Below are positions 1-10,162 of a stretch of DNA of 35,031 bases, in pieces (position 1 is the first letter of the stretch; each line of letters opens with the position of its first letter). Made by a program: the position numbers and the translations under genes. Source of the stretch: Acidithiobacillales bacterium SM1_46. GTDB lineage: Bacteria > Pseudomonadota > Gammaproteobacteria > Acidiferrobacterales > Sulfurifustaceae. The DNA lies in the NCBI GenBank assembly GCA_001304215.1, contig LJVB01000025.1, positions 1 through 35,031 on the forward strand, written 5' to 3'. The notes beneath the pieces were generated by a model that worked only from the letters and a program-made list of their open reading frames with translations, did no database searches and was not told the DNA's origin.

Positions 1-631
1 CATGATAGAGGCGGCGCAGGATCTGTGGCACCGGCAGCGTCAGCAGCTCCTCGCGCGTGATCGTCGAACCAAGATGCACCGCGCGGTCCCAGGCGTCGAC
101 GTCCACCATTTGCTCTTCGGGCAGTCGCTGCAGCAGCATGCCGGCTGCCTGATCAGTGTCCGCCGCGAGCCACAGGCGCGTATTCAGCTGTTCGGAGCGC
201 TCGAAGTAGTGCTCCAGCACTTCCGCCACGGTTCCGCCATCGAGGGCGACAATTCCCTGGTAGCGCTCGCCGTCATCCGGTTCAATTGTCATGACCAGCT
301 GCCCGTCACCCAGCAGATCGGCGATCGAGCCAGGTGCAATGTCCTGATCCCACTGTGCCACGGCGCGCAGCGTCTGTTTGCTCGTGCACTCTACGACCAG
401 CAAGCGAACCGGGCCGTGACCCTTCACCTGCATGGTGAGGCGGCCGTCGAACTTGATACTCGCGGCGAGCAGCGAGGCCGCTGCCATAAATTCTCCCAGC
501 AGATTGCGAACCGGATCAGGATAGTGTCGGCGTTCCAGCACCGCGCGCCAGGTGGCGTCGAGACGGACGATCTCGCCTCGAATCGGCGCATGTTCAAAAA
601 CGAAGCGTTGCAGCGTGTCGTGTGCAGCCAT
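1..631 (-). CDS. hslO: Hsp33 redox-regulated chaperone (partial, N-terminal part)
   Basis: Reading the - strand from an ATG at 631 gives about 210 residues without a stop up to the window edge. The start (MAAHDTLQRFVFEHAPIRGE) and blocks such as YPDPVRNLLGEF, LTMQVKGHGPVRLLVVE, DDGERYQGIVAL, YFERSEQLNTRLWL and LTREELLTLPV-type text follow E. coli Hsp33 closely. Hsp33 is a cytosolic holdase chaperone, switched on by oxidation of a C-terminal zinc site (CXC...CXXC). That domain would lie left of position 1, so the redox switch cannot be checked here. An upstream in-frame extension has no other good start. No strong Shine-Dalgarno is seen. It is divergent from sixA. Family assignment is firm; the 3' end is missing because of the window edge, not because the gene is broken. 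Confidence 0.9.
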   Translation of the reverse strand, partial: MAAHDTLQRFVFEHAPIRGEIVRLDATWRAVLERRHYPDPVRNLLGEFMAAASLLAASIKFDGRLTMQVKGHGPVRLLVVECTSKQTLRAVAQWDQDIAPGSIADLLGDGQLVMTIEPDDGERYQGIVALDGGTVAEVLEHYFERSEQLNTRLWLAADTDQAAGMLLQRLPEEQMVDVDAWDRAVHLGSTITREELLTLPVPQILRRLYH

Positions 632-694
632 GACGACGAAAATCGTGTGAGGTACTTCATTAAAGTGTAACAGATGCGTCAAGTCGGCTTTGGT

Positions 695-700
695 TATACT
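695..700 (+). promoter_or_regulatory. Possible -10 element (TATACT) for sixA
   Basis: TATACT lies 8 bases before the sixA ATG at 709 in the 77-base gap between divergent hslO and sixA. If it is used, transcription would start at about 707 and the sixA message would be almost leaderless. No convincing -35 box is seen, so this is a weak call. Confidence 0.3.
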
Positions 701-708
701 GGGATGGC

Positions 709-1212
709 ATGAAGGTTCTTCTGATCCGGCACGCCCGAGCACAAGAGCGGACTGCGCCGGGCGCGCTCGCCCGGCGCGATCATGTCCGTCGCCTCACCGA
801 AGCGGGACGCAAGGACATGCGGCGGGCCGCCAAGGGCCTACGCAAGATCGCGCCTGATCTCGATATCCTCGCCAGCAGTCCATTAGTGCGTGCCAGGGAA
901 ACCGCCGAGATAGTCGAGCGCGTTTTTGGTGGTCCGGAGATTACGGAACTGGCCGCACTGGCGCCAGGAGCCGCGGCCGAAGAACTGTTGAACTGGTTGC
1001 GTGACCAGCGCGCCGGCACGGTGGCGCTGGTCGGTCACGAACCGAACTTGAGCCGAATGGCGGCGTATCTACTCACCGGTGAGGCGCGCGGTTTTCTTGA
1101 ACTGAAGAAGGGCGCGGCTTGCATGCTTGAGTTCGAGTCGGCACCCGCCGCCGGAGCTGGAACCCTCAGCTGGTCGCTCGCGCCAGGACAGCTGCGCCGG
1201 CTTGCCGAGTGA
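709..1212 (+). CDS. sixA: SixA-type phosphohistidine phosphatase
   Basis: This 167-residue protein of the histidine phosphatase (phosphoglycerate mutase-like) superfamily opens with the RHxR-type motif LLIRHARA. His8 is the expected phospho-acceptor, Arg7 and Arg62 are in the usual binding positions, and the second catalytic His is His110 in VGHEPNLS. E. coli SixA has the same layout (His8, His108) and removes phosphate from phosphohistidine in HPt/PTS proteins. It acts in the cytoplasm; no signal peptide is seen. It is the first gene of a + strand unit with a CHAD-domain gene and ppx, 30 bases upstream of the CHAD start. The pairing with polyphosphate genes suggests a link to phosphate metabolism, but the substrate cannot be read from sequence. 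Confidence 0.88.
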   Translation: MKVLLIRHARAQERTAPGALARRDHVRRLTEAGRKDMRRAAKGLRKIAPDLDILASSPLVRARETAEIVERVFGGPEITELAALAPGAAAEELLNWLRDQRAGTVALVGHEPNLSRMAAYLLTGEARGFLELKKGAACMLEFESAPAAGAGTLSWSLAPGQLRRLAE

Positions 1213-1242
1213 GTGCCGCGGGCGCTTGCCGGAGGTGGTCAT

Positions 1243-2271
1243 TTGACGCAGGCTCGGCGCATGAAAACACCAGGGGATCTGCTCGCGTGTTCTGCCGCGC
1301 GGGGCGCGGCACGTGTGGCACTCGGGCGGCTCGCCGCGGCGCAGGCAGCGGCCGCACGGCTCGCGCGGCCGGACGATGATGAGGCGCTGCACGATTTTCG
1401 GGTTGCATTGCGACGGCTGCGCAGTGCGCTGCGGCTGTATCGCGCGGAGTTGGGCAAGTACGTGTCGGTGCGGTTGCGCCGGAGAGTGAAGAAGCTCGCG
1501 CGCGCCACCAATGCGGCCCGTGATGCGGAGGTGCAGATTGCGTGGTTGCGTCAGGCGCGGCTGCGCCTCACCCCGGCGGAACGGCGCGCACGAAATTGGT
1601 GGGAAATCCGGCTCGCGGCGCGCCGTGATCGAAGTTATGAGTCAGTGCGCGGCAGAACGCTCGCGGCGTTTTTTGCGACGGCACCGCTCCTCGAGCGTGC
1701 GCTAAAGCCGGTTGCCGCGTCGGCGGCCGACAAGGATTACGGTGGGTTCGCGCGCGTGACTGGCGAGCGATTGCAGGCGACGGCACAGACGCTGCGCGAG
1801 GCGCTCGCGAAGATCCAGACGGTCACTGATACTACCGAGATTCACGCGGCGCGCATCGCCGGAAAGCGTTTGCGCTATCTTCTTGAACCAGTGGCGTCCG
1901 AAATCCCGGGCGGATCAGCGGCAGTGCGGAAAATGAAACGCTTTCAGGATGAATTCGGGTTGCTGAACGATGCATTCGTGCGAATGGCCGAGATCGAGGA
2001 CGCCGCGCAGGCAGCCGGGGCGGAGCAGGCACGCGTGGCACTGCACGGCGCGCTTGCCGCGCGCAGTCGTGCACGTGCTACGGACGATCCAGTGCGTGGT
2101 CTGGTTGCCATTGCGCGGAGCGTGCAGCGCGAGACTGGGCGCCGCTTCCGGGCCGTCGCGCGAGACTATCTCGGTTCGTCGGGAGGCAGCTTCGTGCTGT
2201 CACTGACGCGGCTTGGCGCGCGGCTGGCCAGGGATCACCAAAGTCTTCTCGATAAGGAGCTCGCATCATGA
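1243..2271 (+). CDS. CHAD-domain protein (polyphosphate-associated)
   Basis: About 342 residues, mostly helical and very rich in Arg and Ala. Both halves carry conserved His/Arg clusters typical of CHAD (conserved histidine alpha-helical domain): LHDFRVALRRLRSALRLYR near residue 45 and IHAARIAGKRLRYLLEP near residue 205. CHAD domains bind polyphosphate through a basic surface and are found at polyphosphate granules. I prefer the TTG at 1243 because GGAGGT (1231-1236) sits 6 bases before it. The in-frame ATG at 1261 is 24 bases from that site, and a GTG at 1213 directly follows the sixA stop without a site. The end overlaps the ppx start (ATGA), so the two are probably translationally coupled. 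No enzymatic CYTH domain is attached, so it is a binding protein rather than a triphosphatase. Confidence 0.85.
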   Translation: MTQARRMKTPGDLLACSAARGAARVALGRLAAAQAAAARLARPDDDEALHDFRVALRRLRSALRLYRAELGKYVSVRLRRRVKKLARATNAARDAEVQIAWLRQARLRLTPAERRARNWWEIRLAARRDRSYESVRGRTLAAFFATAPLLERALKPVAASAADKDYGGFARVTGERLQATAQTLREALAKIQTVTDTTEIHAARIAGKRLRYLLEPVASEIPGGSAAVRKMKRFQDEFGLLNDAFVRMAEIEDAAQAAGAEQARVALHGALAARSRARATDDPVRGLVAIARSVQRETGRRFRAVARDYLGSSGGSFVLSLTRLGARLARDHQSLLDKELAS

Positions 2272-3806
2272 AACTCATGACTGTGTCATCGGCCGCACGC
2301 AAGCGGCGCCCCGAGAAACGTGTGGCGCCCGACATCGTCGCGGCCGTGGATCTCGGCTCGAACAGCTTTCACATGATTGTGGCACGTACGGTCAGCGGCC
2401 AGTTGCACGTGCTCGACCGCCTGCAGGAGATGGTGCGGCTTGCCGCGGGACTCGACGTAGACAACCGCCTTTCCAAGTCTGCCCAGCGGCGCGCGCTCGC
2501 CTGTCTGGAGCGCTTTGGTCAGCGGCTGCGCGGCATGGCGCCCGGGAGCGTACGGGTGGTCGGCACCAATACGCTGCGCCGCGCGCGCCAGGCGGAGAAG
2601 TTCCTGACGCGCGCCGAGGCCGCGCTCGGCCATCCCATCGAAGTGATTTCGGGGCGTGAGGAAGCCCGGCTCATCTACCAGGGCGTGTCGAGCGAGCTGG
2701 CCGATGAGGGGCCGCGGCTGGTGCTCGATATTGGCGGCGGCAGCACCGAATTGATCCTTGGAGAGGGGCGTGAGGCCAAGTCGATGGAAAGCCTGCACAT
2801 GGGCTGTGTAAGTGTAAGCGAGGCGTATTTCCCCGACGGTCTCGTGACCACGAAGGCATTGCGGCGCGCTGTGACAGCCGCACGGCTGGAATTTCAGCCA
2901 GTGGCCGCGCAGTTTCGCGGCGGGTGGCGGGTGGCCCATGGGTCTTCCGGCACGATACGTGCGATTGGTGCAGTGGTGCGGGAGGCCGGATGGTCGAGCG
3001 GATTGATTACGCGCGCTGCACTCGACAAATTGCGTGACGCGCTGGTGGCGGGAGCCGATGTCAGCGCACTACGGTTGCCCGGTCTCAGCGCCGAACGCGC
3101 GCCGGTATTTCCGGGTGGAGTCGCGATCCTGATGGCGGCTTTTCAGGAGCTCGAAATATCGGAGATCAGGATCGCCGATAACGCGCTTCGTGAGGGCCTG
3201 TTATACGATCTCATCGGGCGCATCCAGCACCATGATGTGCGCGAGCAGTCGATCACGGCGCTCAGCGGGCGCTATCACGTTGATCGCGCGCAGGCTGAGC
3301 GGGTGGCGCGCAGCGCTCAGGAGTTCTTTGGACAGCTTGCCGAAGACTGGCGGCTTGGCGAGGACGATGCGGCGGCGCTTTCCTGGGCGGCGCGCCTGCA
3401 CGAGATCGGACTCGCGATCGCGCATAACCAGTATCACAAGCACGGCGCTTATCTGGCGCGTTTCTCCGATCTGGCCGGATTTTCGCGCACGGAGCAGGCG
3501 CTGTTGGCGCTCCTGATCCGCGCGCATCGGCGCAAATTTCCGCTACAGGACTTCGCCGCGTTGCCGCGCGGCCCCGGGAAACGCGCGCGCCGCCTCGCCG
3601 TATTGCTGCGTCTCGCAGTGCTGTTGCATCGCTCGCGGACTGATGCGGCATTGCCGGAGTTGAAGCTGCGAGTGCACAAGCGCGAAATGCGGCTTGCGTT
3701 CCCGCACGGCTGGCTGGAGGAACATCCCTTGACGCGCGAGGACCTGGAACGAGAGGACCGTTATCTGCGGGCAGCGCGCATGCGTCTTAAGATCGCCGCT
3801 GCCTAA
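2268..3806 (+). CDS. ppx: Exopolyphosphatase (Ppx/GppA family)
   Basis: This 512-residue protein matches the usual length of Ppx. The N-terminal actin-like ATPase fold has the phosphate-loop motifs DLGSNSFHM (residues 27-35), ISGREEARLIYQGV and VLDIGGGSTELILGEG. The C-terminal third has an HD-like helical region (ARLHEIGLAIAHNQYHKHG). Ppx removes terminal phosphates from polyphosphate; some relatives (GppA) hydrolyse pppGpp, and the two activities are not separable by eye. The ATG overlaps the end of the CHAD gene and is preceded by AAGGAG 8 bases upstream. It converges on ppk1 with only 15 bases between stops, so the degrading and synthesising enzymes face each other. Confidence 0.93.
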   Translation: MKLMTVSSAARKRRPEKRVAPDIVAAVDLGSNSFHMIVARTVSGQLHVLDRLQEMVRLAAGLDVDNRLSKSAQRRALACLERFGQRLRGMAPGSVRVVGTNTLRRARQAEKFLTRAEAALGHPIEVISGREEARLIYQGVSSELADEGPRLVLDIGGGSTELILGEGREAKSMESLHMGCVSVSEAYFPDGLVTTKALRRAVTAARLEFQPVAAQFRGGWRVAHGSSGTIRAIGAVVREAGWSSGLITRAALDKLRDALVAGADVSALRLPGLSAERAPVFPGGVAILMAAFQELEISEIRIADNALREGLLYDLIGRIQHHDVREQSITALSGRYHVDRAQAERVARSAQEFFGQLAEDWRLGEDDAAALSWAARLHEIGLAIAHNQYHKHGAYLARFSDLAGFSRTEQALLALLIRAHRRKFPLQDFAALPRGPGKRARRLAVLLRLAVLLHRSRTDAALPELKLRVHKREMRLAFPHGWLEEHPLTREDLEREDRYLRAARMRLKIAAA

Positions 3807-3821
3807 GGCGTCTCCAGCGCT

Positions 3822-5852
<2,031 letters not shown>

Positions 5853-5956
5853 CGGGGCTTGCCAGGTTGCAGCGGGATCTCACTAAGATTACAGCAAGCG
5901 CACGACCCGCATCTGACATGCGCCATGGTCGCGGCAACCGCTTGATTTTTCCCGTG

Positions 5957-6334
5957 TTAGGCGTTGCCGCCGGCCTGGGACTCCTGCTCGATCTGGCGGC
6001 GGACTTCATCCATATCGAGCGCCCGGGCCTTTTCCAGGATCTGCTCGAGCGCCTGTGCCGGCAGTGCGCCGGGTTGGGCGAACAGGATGATCTTTTCCCG
6101 GAACAGCATCAGGGTCGGGATTGAGCGGATCTGAAAATGACCGGCGATTCCCTGCTCCTCTTCAGTGTTGACCTTGGCAAAGACCACATCGGCATGCTTC
6201 TCGGACAGCTGCTCGTAGACCGGGGCAAACGAACGGCAAGGCCCACACCACGGCGCCCAGAAATCGACCAGCACGATGGGATTGTCAGTAACGGTGGATT
6301 CGAAATTGCTCTGCGTCAGTTCAACGGTGGCCAC
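5957..6334 (-). CDS. Thioredoxin
   Basis: 125 residues with a single thioredoxin fold. The redox site WCGPC uses Cys30 and Cys33, and the cis-proline is Pro73 in IRSIPTLMLF. VLVDFWAPWCGPC and the C-terminal helix (ALEQILEKARALD) are typical. About 15 extra charged residues follow the normal end (E. coli TrxA is 109). No signal peptide is seen, so it is probably a cytoplasmic disulfide reductase. It stands alone between phoU and ppk1. The same cluster encodes an ArsC of the thioredoxin-dependent class, so it may be that enzyme's electron donor; this is inference. A TATAAT box lies about 47 bases upstream of its ATG. Confidence 0.9.
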   Translation of the reverse strand: MATVELTQSNFESTVTDNPIVLVDFWAPWCGPCRSFAPVYEQLSEKHADVVFAKVNTEEEQGIAGHFQIRSIPTLMLFREKIILFAQPGALPAQALEQILEKARALDMDEVRRQIEQESQAGGNA

Positions 6335-6380
6335 TACGAATTACTCCCGCCCTCCAGGGCGATCAATCAACAGACGAGAC

Positions 6381-6386
6381 ATTATA
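6381..6386 (-). promoter_or_regulatory. -10 box (TATAAT) for the thioredoxin gene
   Basis: On the - strand a perfect TATAAT occurs 47 bases upstream of the thioredoxin ATG, giving a predicted leader of about 40 bases. The matching -35 position (6404-6409, GCCGAC on the - strand) is poor. The gene therefore probably has its own promoter separate from phoU. Confidence 0.45.
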
Positions 6387-6554
6387 ACGCCGCCGCGTCG
6401 TGCGTCGGCGACGTCAGTCACTTTGACAGGTAAGGCCCGATTAGGGCTCAAAAAAAAGCGAATGCGGGCCAGAGAGGACTCGATATCGAACGGCAGCGAT
6501 TGCGAAAGACAGTCCTGCCACCTCGACCTCCGGCGAATGACCCTACCTCGCGTG

Positions 6555-6704
6555 CTAGTACTGACCGAGGAGGTAGTTGGACGCCGCCCGATAGAGCGTT
6601 TCGCCTTCGAAGGTGTCGGGATCGAAGCGCGCTCGAAGGTTTACCTCCGACGCGCCCGCGCAATGCCGCGGTGCAGTGTAATCAGAATTGGCGAAGTGGC
6701 GGAT
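6555..6704 (-). pseudogene. Possible 3' remnant of a decayed gene between phoU and the thioredoxin gene
   Basis: The 378 bases from 6335 to 6712 hold no intact gene that I can support. On the - strand, the frame ending at TAG 6557-6555 reads for 49 codons with protein-like text in its second half (EVNLRARFDPDTFEGETLYR followed by AASNYLLGQY). It has no start codon and is preceded by an in-frame TGA at 6707-6705, just after the phoU stop. The family is not recognised. It may be the tail of a lost gene of the pho operon or chance. Confidence 0.25.
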
Positions 6705-6712
6705 TCAGGACA

Positions 6713-7435
6713 CTACTCGCCGAGCGGGCGGCCGAGGATTTCCTTCTCAACCTGCTCGAGGCTGGTGTGGCGGACGTCCTTGCCCCTCACGAGATAGATC
6801 ACGTATTCACAAATGTTAATGGCATGGTCGCCGATCCGCTCGAGCGAACGGGCTGCCCAGATCACATTGAGGGCGCGAGTGATGGTGCGGGGGTCTTCCA
6901 TCATAAAGGTGATCATCTGGCGCATGACGCTCTCATAGCGCTCGTCGATCTTGCGGTCCTCGCGCGCGATCCGCACCGCAGCCTCGACGTCGAGACGAGC
7001 AAACGCATCCAGCGCATCGTGCAGCATCTGCCGGACCTGAGTGCCGAGGCCGTGGATTTCGGCGTAGTTGTTCTTCGGGCGTGGCTCGGGCGCGAGGCGG
7101 ACTGCCATGCGCGCGATACGCTCGGCCTCGTCTCCAATACGCTCGAGATCGGTAATTGTCTTGATGACCGCTACCACCAGGCGCAAGTCACCCGCCGCGG
7201 GCTGGCGCCGCGCGATGATCTGGTTGCACTCCTCGTCGATGGTGACCTCGAGCTTGTTAACCTTGGTGTCATCTATAACGACTGACTCGCCGAGCGAAAT
7301 GTTTGCGGTAACCAGCGCCGTGATGGCCTGGTCGATCTGCTGCTCGACCAGACCGCCCATTTGCAAAACCTTGGCGCGGATGTCTTCGAGCTCTGCGTTG
7401 TACTGGCGCGAAATGTGGGTGTGGATCGGTTCCAT
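6713..7435 (-). CDS. phoU: Phosphate transport regulator PhoU
   Basis: 240 residues from the ATG at 7435 (MEPIHTHISRQYNAELEDIR), closely following E. coli PhoU. The frame is open further upstream, but that part overlaps pstB and has no similarity, so I reject the longer start. Two PhoU three-helix repeats are visible, with the metal-binding signatures DLERIGDEAERIARMA (first half) and RSLERIGDHAINICEYV (second half). PhoU links the Pst transporter to the PhoR kinase and keeps the regulon off when phosphate is plentiful. It is the last gene of pstSCAB-phoU, 19 bases after pstB. Confidence 0.95.
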   Translation of the reverse strand: MEPIHTHISRQYNAELEDIRAKVLQMGGLVEQQIDQAITALVTANISLGESVVIDDTKVNKLEVTIDEECNQIIARRQPAAGDLRLVVAVIKTITDLERIGDEAERIARMAVRLAPEPRPKNNYAEIHGLGTQVRQMLHDALDAFARLDVEAAVRIAREDRKIDERYESVMRQMITFMMEDPRTITRALNVIWAARSLERIGDHAINICEYVIYLVRGKDVRHTSLEQVEKEILGRPLGE

Positions 7436-7454
7436 GGCATTAGTTTCCGGGAGA

Positions 7455-8249
7455 TTAGCCGTATCGACCAGTAATATAGTCTTCCGTCTGCTTGTTAGAC
7501 GGGTTTGTGAAGATTGCGTTCGTGTCTCCGAATTCAATCAGATCCCCGAGGTACATGAATGCCGTGAAATCCGATACGCGGGCCGCCTGCTGCATGTTGT
7601 GCGTCACAATGACAATCGTGTAGTTCCGTTTCAGCTCGTAGATCAACTCCTCGATTTTGAGGGTCGAAATAGGGTCCAGCGCCGAGGCGGGCTCATCGAG
7701 AAGCACGACCTCAGGTTTTACGGCGATCGCGCGCGCAATGCACAGTCGTTGCTGCTGGCCGCCGGAGAGGCTCATGCCACTCTGTTTAAGCTTGCCCTTG
7801 ACCTCGTCCCAAAGCGCCGCCTGTTGCAGGGCCCATTCCACCCGGTCGTCCATGTCGGAGCGACGCAGCTTCTCGTACAGCTGTACGCCATAGGCGATGT
7901 TCTCGTAGATGGTCATCGGGAACGGCGTTGGCTTCTGAAATACCATGCCGACGCGTGCACGAAGTCGATAGACATCAGCGCGTGGCGACAGCACATTTTC
8001 GCCGTCCAGCAGAATGTCACCGGTGGCGCGCTGGTCGGGGTATAGCTCGTACATCCGGTTGAAGGTGCGCAGCAGGGTCGATTTCCCGCATCCCGAGGGG
8101 CCAATGAAGGCCGTTACCTTGTTGGCGGCGATGGAGAGATTGATATCCTTCAGCGCGTGATATTTACCGTAATAGAAATTCAGATCACGGACCTGAATCT
8201 TGCTCATCGCTCCGGTATCGACCGCGACATCTTGTGACAGGTTCATCAT
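7455..8249 (-). CDS. pstB: Phosphate ABC transporter, ATP-binding subunit PstB
   Basis: 264 residues with a complete ABC ATPase: Walker [11 protein letters not shown]-loop [17 protein letters not shown], signature [14 protein letters not shown], Walker [13 protein letters not shown] and switch His in [36 protein letters not shown] and the conserved Pro-Phe-Pro segment are typical of PstB rather than other importers. It hydrolyses ATP at the inner face of the membrane to drive uptake through PstC/PstA. Its start overlaps the pstA stop by 4 bases (ATGA), which indicates translational coupling. An internal ATG 15 codons in ([11 protein letters not shown]) is a possible alternative start. Confidence 0.96.
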   Translation of the reverse strand: MMNLSQDVAVDTGAMSKIQVRDLNFYYGKYHALKDINLSIAANKVTAFIGPSGCGKSTLLRTFNRMYELYPDQRATGDILLDGENVLSPRADVYRLRARVGMVFQKPTPFPMTIYENIAYGVQLYEKLRRSDMDDRVEWALQQAALWDEVKGKLKQSGMSLSGGQQQRLCIARAIAVKPEVVLLDEPASALDPISTLKIEELIYELKRNYTIVIVTHNMQQAARVSDFTAFMYLGDLIEFGDTNAIFTNPSNKQTEDYITGRYG

Positions 8250-9097
8250 GAGTACTCCATGCGGGCTTTGCGCAGCAGCGTGCGGGCGATGATGCTGAGC
8301 GCCAGAACGCTAAGGGTAATCAGCAGCGAACCGGCCCAGGCGAGCGCGTGCCAGCTTTCGTAGGGGCTCATTGCAAACTGGAAGATGACGACCGGCAGAT
8401 TCGCCATCGGCTGCGACAGATTCGTGCTCCAGAACTGGTTATTGAGGGCAGTAAACAGCAATGGCGCCGTTTCTCCCGCTATGCGTGCCACCGCGAGCAA
8501 TATGCCAGTGATCACCCCGGAAAGCGCCGCACGATACGCAACGAGAGTGATCATCTTCCAGTGAGGCGCACCGAGTGCCAGAGCGGCCTCGCGCAGGGTG
8601 TTTGGAACGAGGCGAAGCATCTCCTCGGTGGTGCGGATGACAACTGGCAGCATGATGATGGCAAGCGCCACCGCACCTGCCCATGCGGAGAAATGCCCAA
8701 CCCGCAACACGATCAACTCGTATACGAACAGGCCGACGATTATCGACGGGGCACTCAGCAGGATGTCATTGAGGAAGCGGATCACTGATGCAATCGGCCG
8801 GGTACGGCCATATTCCGCGAGATAGGTTCCGGCGAGGATTCCAATCGGCGTCCCGATGAGAGTCGCAAACGACACCATGATGACGCTGCCAACGATGGCA
8901 TTGGCGAGTCCACCGTCATTGCCAGGCGCGGGCGTATTCTGGGTAAAAATGGACCAGTCGAATGCGGAAACCCCATAGGCAAAGGTCGTCCACAAAATCC
9001 AGAACAGCCATGAAAGGCCAAAAAGAGTAGCGAGCACCGAGCCGGTCAGATTGAAGACGTTGGTAGCTCTTCGACGGAAATAGCGCCAGTCCATCAT
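8246..9097 (-). CDS. pstA: Phosphate ABC transporter permease PstA
   Basis: 283 residues with six predicted membrane helices, the first at about residues 20-42 ([20 protein letters not shown]). The EAA-type cytoplasmic loop that contacts PstB reads [17 protein letters not shown] at about residues 168-184. Residues [17 protein letters not shown] and [17 protein letters not shown] are typical PstA text. GAGAGG stands about 5 bases before the ATG. It pairs with PstC as the inner-membrane channel of the phosphate importer. It starts 8 bases after pstC and overlaps pstB. Confidence 0.95.
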   Translation of the reverse strand: MMDWRYFRRRATNVFNLTGSVLATLFGLSWLFWILWTTFAYGVSAFDWSIFTQNTPAPGNDGGLANAIVGSVIMVSFATLIGTPIGILAGTYLAEYGRTRPIASVIRFLNDILLSAPSIIVGLFVYELIVLRVGHFSAWAGAVALAIIMLPVVIRTTEEMLRLVPNTLREAALALGAPHWKMITLVAYRAALSGVITGILLAVARIAGETAPLLFTALNNQFWSTNLSQPMANLPVVIFQFAMSPYESWHALAWAGSLLITLSVLALSIIARTLLRKARMEYS

Positions 9098-9105
9098 CGA
9101 TCCTC

Positions 9106-10077
9106 TCAGCTCTTCGCGCCGCGCTGGCGCTCGAGGCTCATCAGCAGCAATTTTGCGAGCGTCAACACGATGAACGTGATCAGGAACAACACTAGCCCGA
9201 GCGCGATCAGCGAGGAGGTGTGCATGTCGCCGACCGCTTCAGTGAATTCATTGGCAAGGGTCGAGGCAATGGAGTTACCGGGCGCGAACAATGAGGTGCT
9301 CAGGCGATGCGTGTTGCCTATTACGAAGGTTACGGCCATGGTTTCGCCTAGCGCGCGACCGAGCCCGAGGAAGATGCCACCGACGGCACCGATGCGGGTG
9401 TACGGCAGCACGACGTTCCAGACCACTTCCCAGGTAGTCGCGCCCATTGCGTACGCCGATTCCTTCAGGAATTTGGGCGTCGTTAGAAAGACATCCCGCA
9501 TGATGGCCGTGATGAACGGGATGATCATGATGCCGAGGATAATTCCCGCCGGTAACATGCCAATGCCAAGTGGGACCCCCTCGAATAGAGCGCCGATGAT
9601 GGCCCAGTCACCGAAGGCCTCCTGTAGCCAAGGCTGTACGTGGTTGGCCATCACTGGCGCGAAGAGGAACAGCCCCCACATGCCATAAATGATGCTCGGT
9701 ATGGCGGCAAGGAGTTCGACCGCAGTTCCGATTGGGCGGCGCAGCCAGTGTGGACTCACCTCCGTGAGGAACAGGGCAATTCCAAAACCGATCGGTACCG
9801 CAATAACGAGGGCAATGAACGAACTGACGAGTGTGCCGTAAATCGGGACTAACGCCCCGAACTGCTCTGTAACCGGATTCCATTCGTCGCTACCAAGAAA
9901 TCCGAACCCGAAGGTCCGTAGCGCGTCCCAGCCGCCGACGAAAAGCGAGATGATGATCCCGGCTAACAGTATCAGAACGAAGACCGCAGCCACTGTTGTA
10001 GTGAGCTGGAACGAGCGGTCCAACAGTCTCTGCCGTTTGATCTTCGGACCAGGAATTTCGATCGGGACAGCGGCCAT
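9106..10077 (-). CDS. pstC: Phosphate ABC transporter permease PstC
   Basis: 323 residues from the ATG at 10077 ([17 protein letters not shown]). The frame extends to a TTG at 10107, but this would start at the base of a strong hairpin and has no ribosome site, so I use 10077. Six to seven membrane helices are predicted. [20 protein letters not shown] and [17 protein letters not shown] are characteristic PstC segments, and the EAA-like loop is [21 protein letters not shown]. The large periplasmic or interhelix loop of PstC is present. It forms the channel with PstA. It lies 85 bases downstream of pstS, separated by a GC-rich inverted repeat. Confidence 0.95.
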   Translation of the reverse strand: MAAVPIEIPGPKIKRQRLLDRSFQLTTTVAAVFVLILLAGIIISLFVGGWDALRTFGFGFLGSDEWNPVTEQFGALVPIYGTLVSSFIALVIAVPIGFGIALFLTEVSPHWLRRPIGTAVELLAAIPSIIYGMWGLFLFAPVMANHVQPWLQEAFGDWAIIGALFEGVPLGIGMLPAGIILGIMIIPFITAIMRDVFLTTPKFLKESAYAMGATTWEVVWNVVLPYTRIGAVGGIFLGLGRALGETMAVTFVIGNTHRLSTSLFAPGNSIASTLANEFTEAVGDMHTSSLIALGLVLFLITFIVLTLAKLLLMSLERQRGAKS

Positions 10078-10107
10078 TGGTAATATCCCGGCGGTCTGAC
10101 AGAACAA

Positions 10108-10132
10108 GGCGGGGTCCGCTGGGGACCCCGCC
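10108..10132 (-). terminator. Hairpin between pstS and pstC (partial terminator or mRNA stabiliser)
   Basis: A perfect 10-bp inverted repeat, GGCGGGGTCC pairing with GGACCCCGCC, with a 5-base loop. On the - strand it is followed by TTGTTCT, a short and imperfect U tract. It sits 30 bases after the pstS stop and 31 bases before the pstC ATG. Such a site would let much more PstS (a periplasmic binding protein needed in excess) be made than the membrane subunits. Confidence 0.7.
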
Positions 10133-10162
10133 GTACCTCACTAAGGTTATTCTCGACGGATC

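Noticed and set aside
2-670. 222-codon frame on the + strand at the left edge
   Set aside because: It is the complement of the partial hslO, whose protein text is clearly conserved.
6448-6663. 71-codon - strand frame between phoU and the thioredoxin gene
   Set aside because: Arg/Ser-rich text with no family pattern or ribosome site; the neighbouring phase looks more protein-like (see the remnant at 6555).
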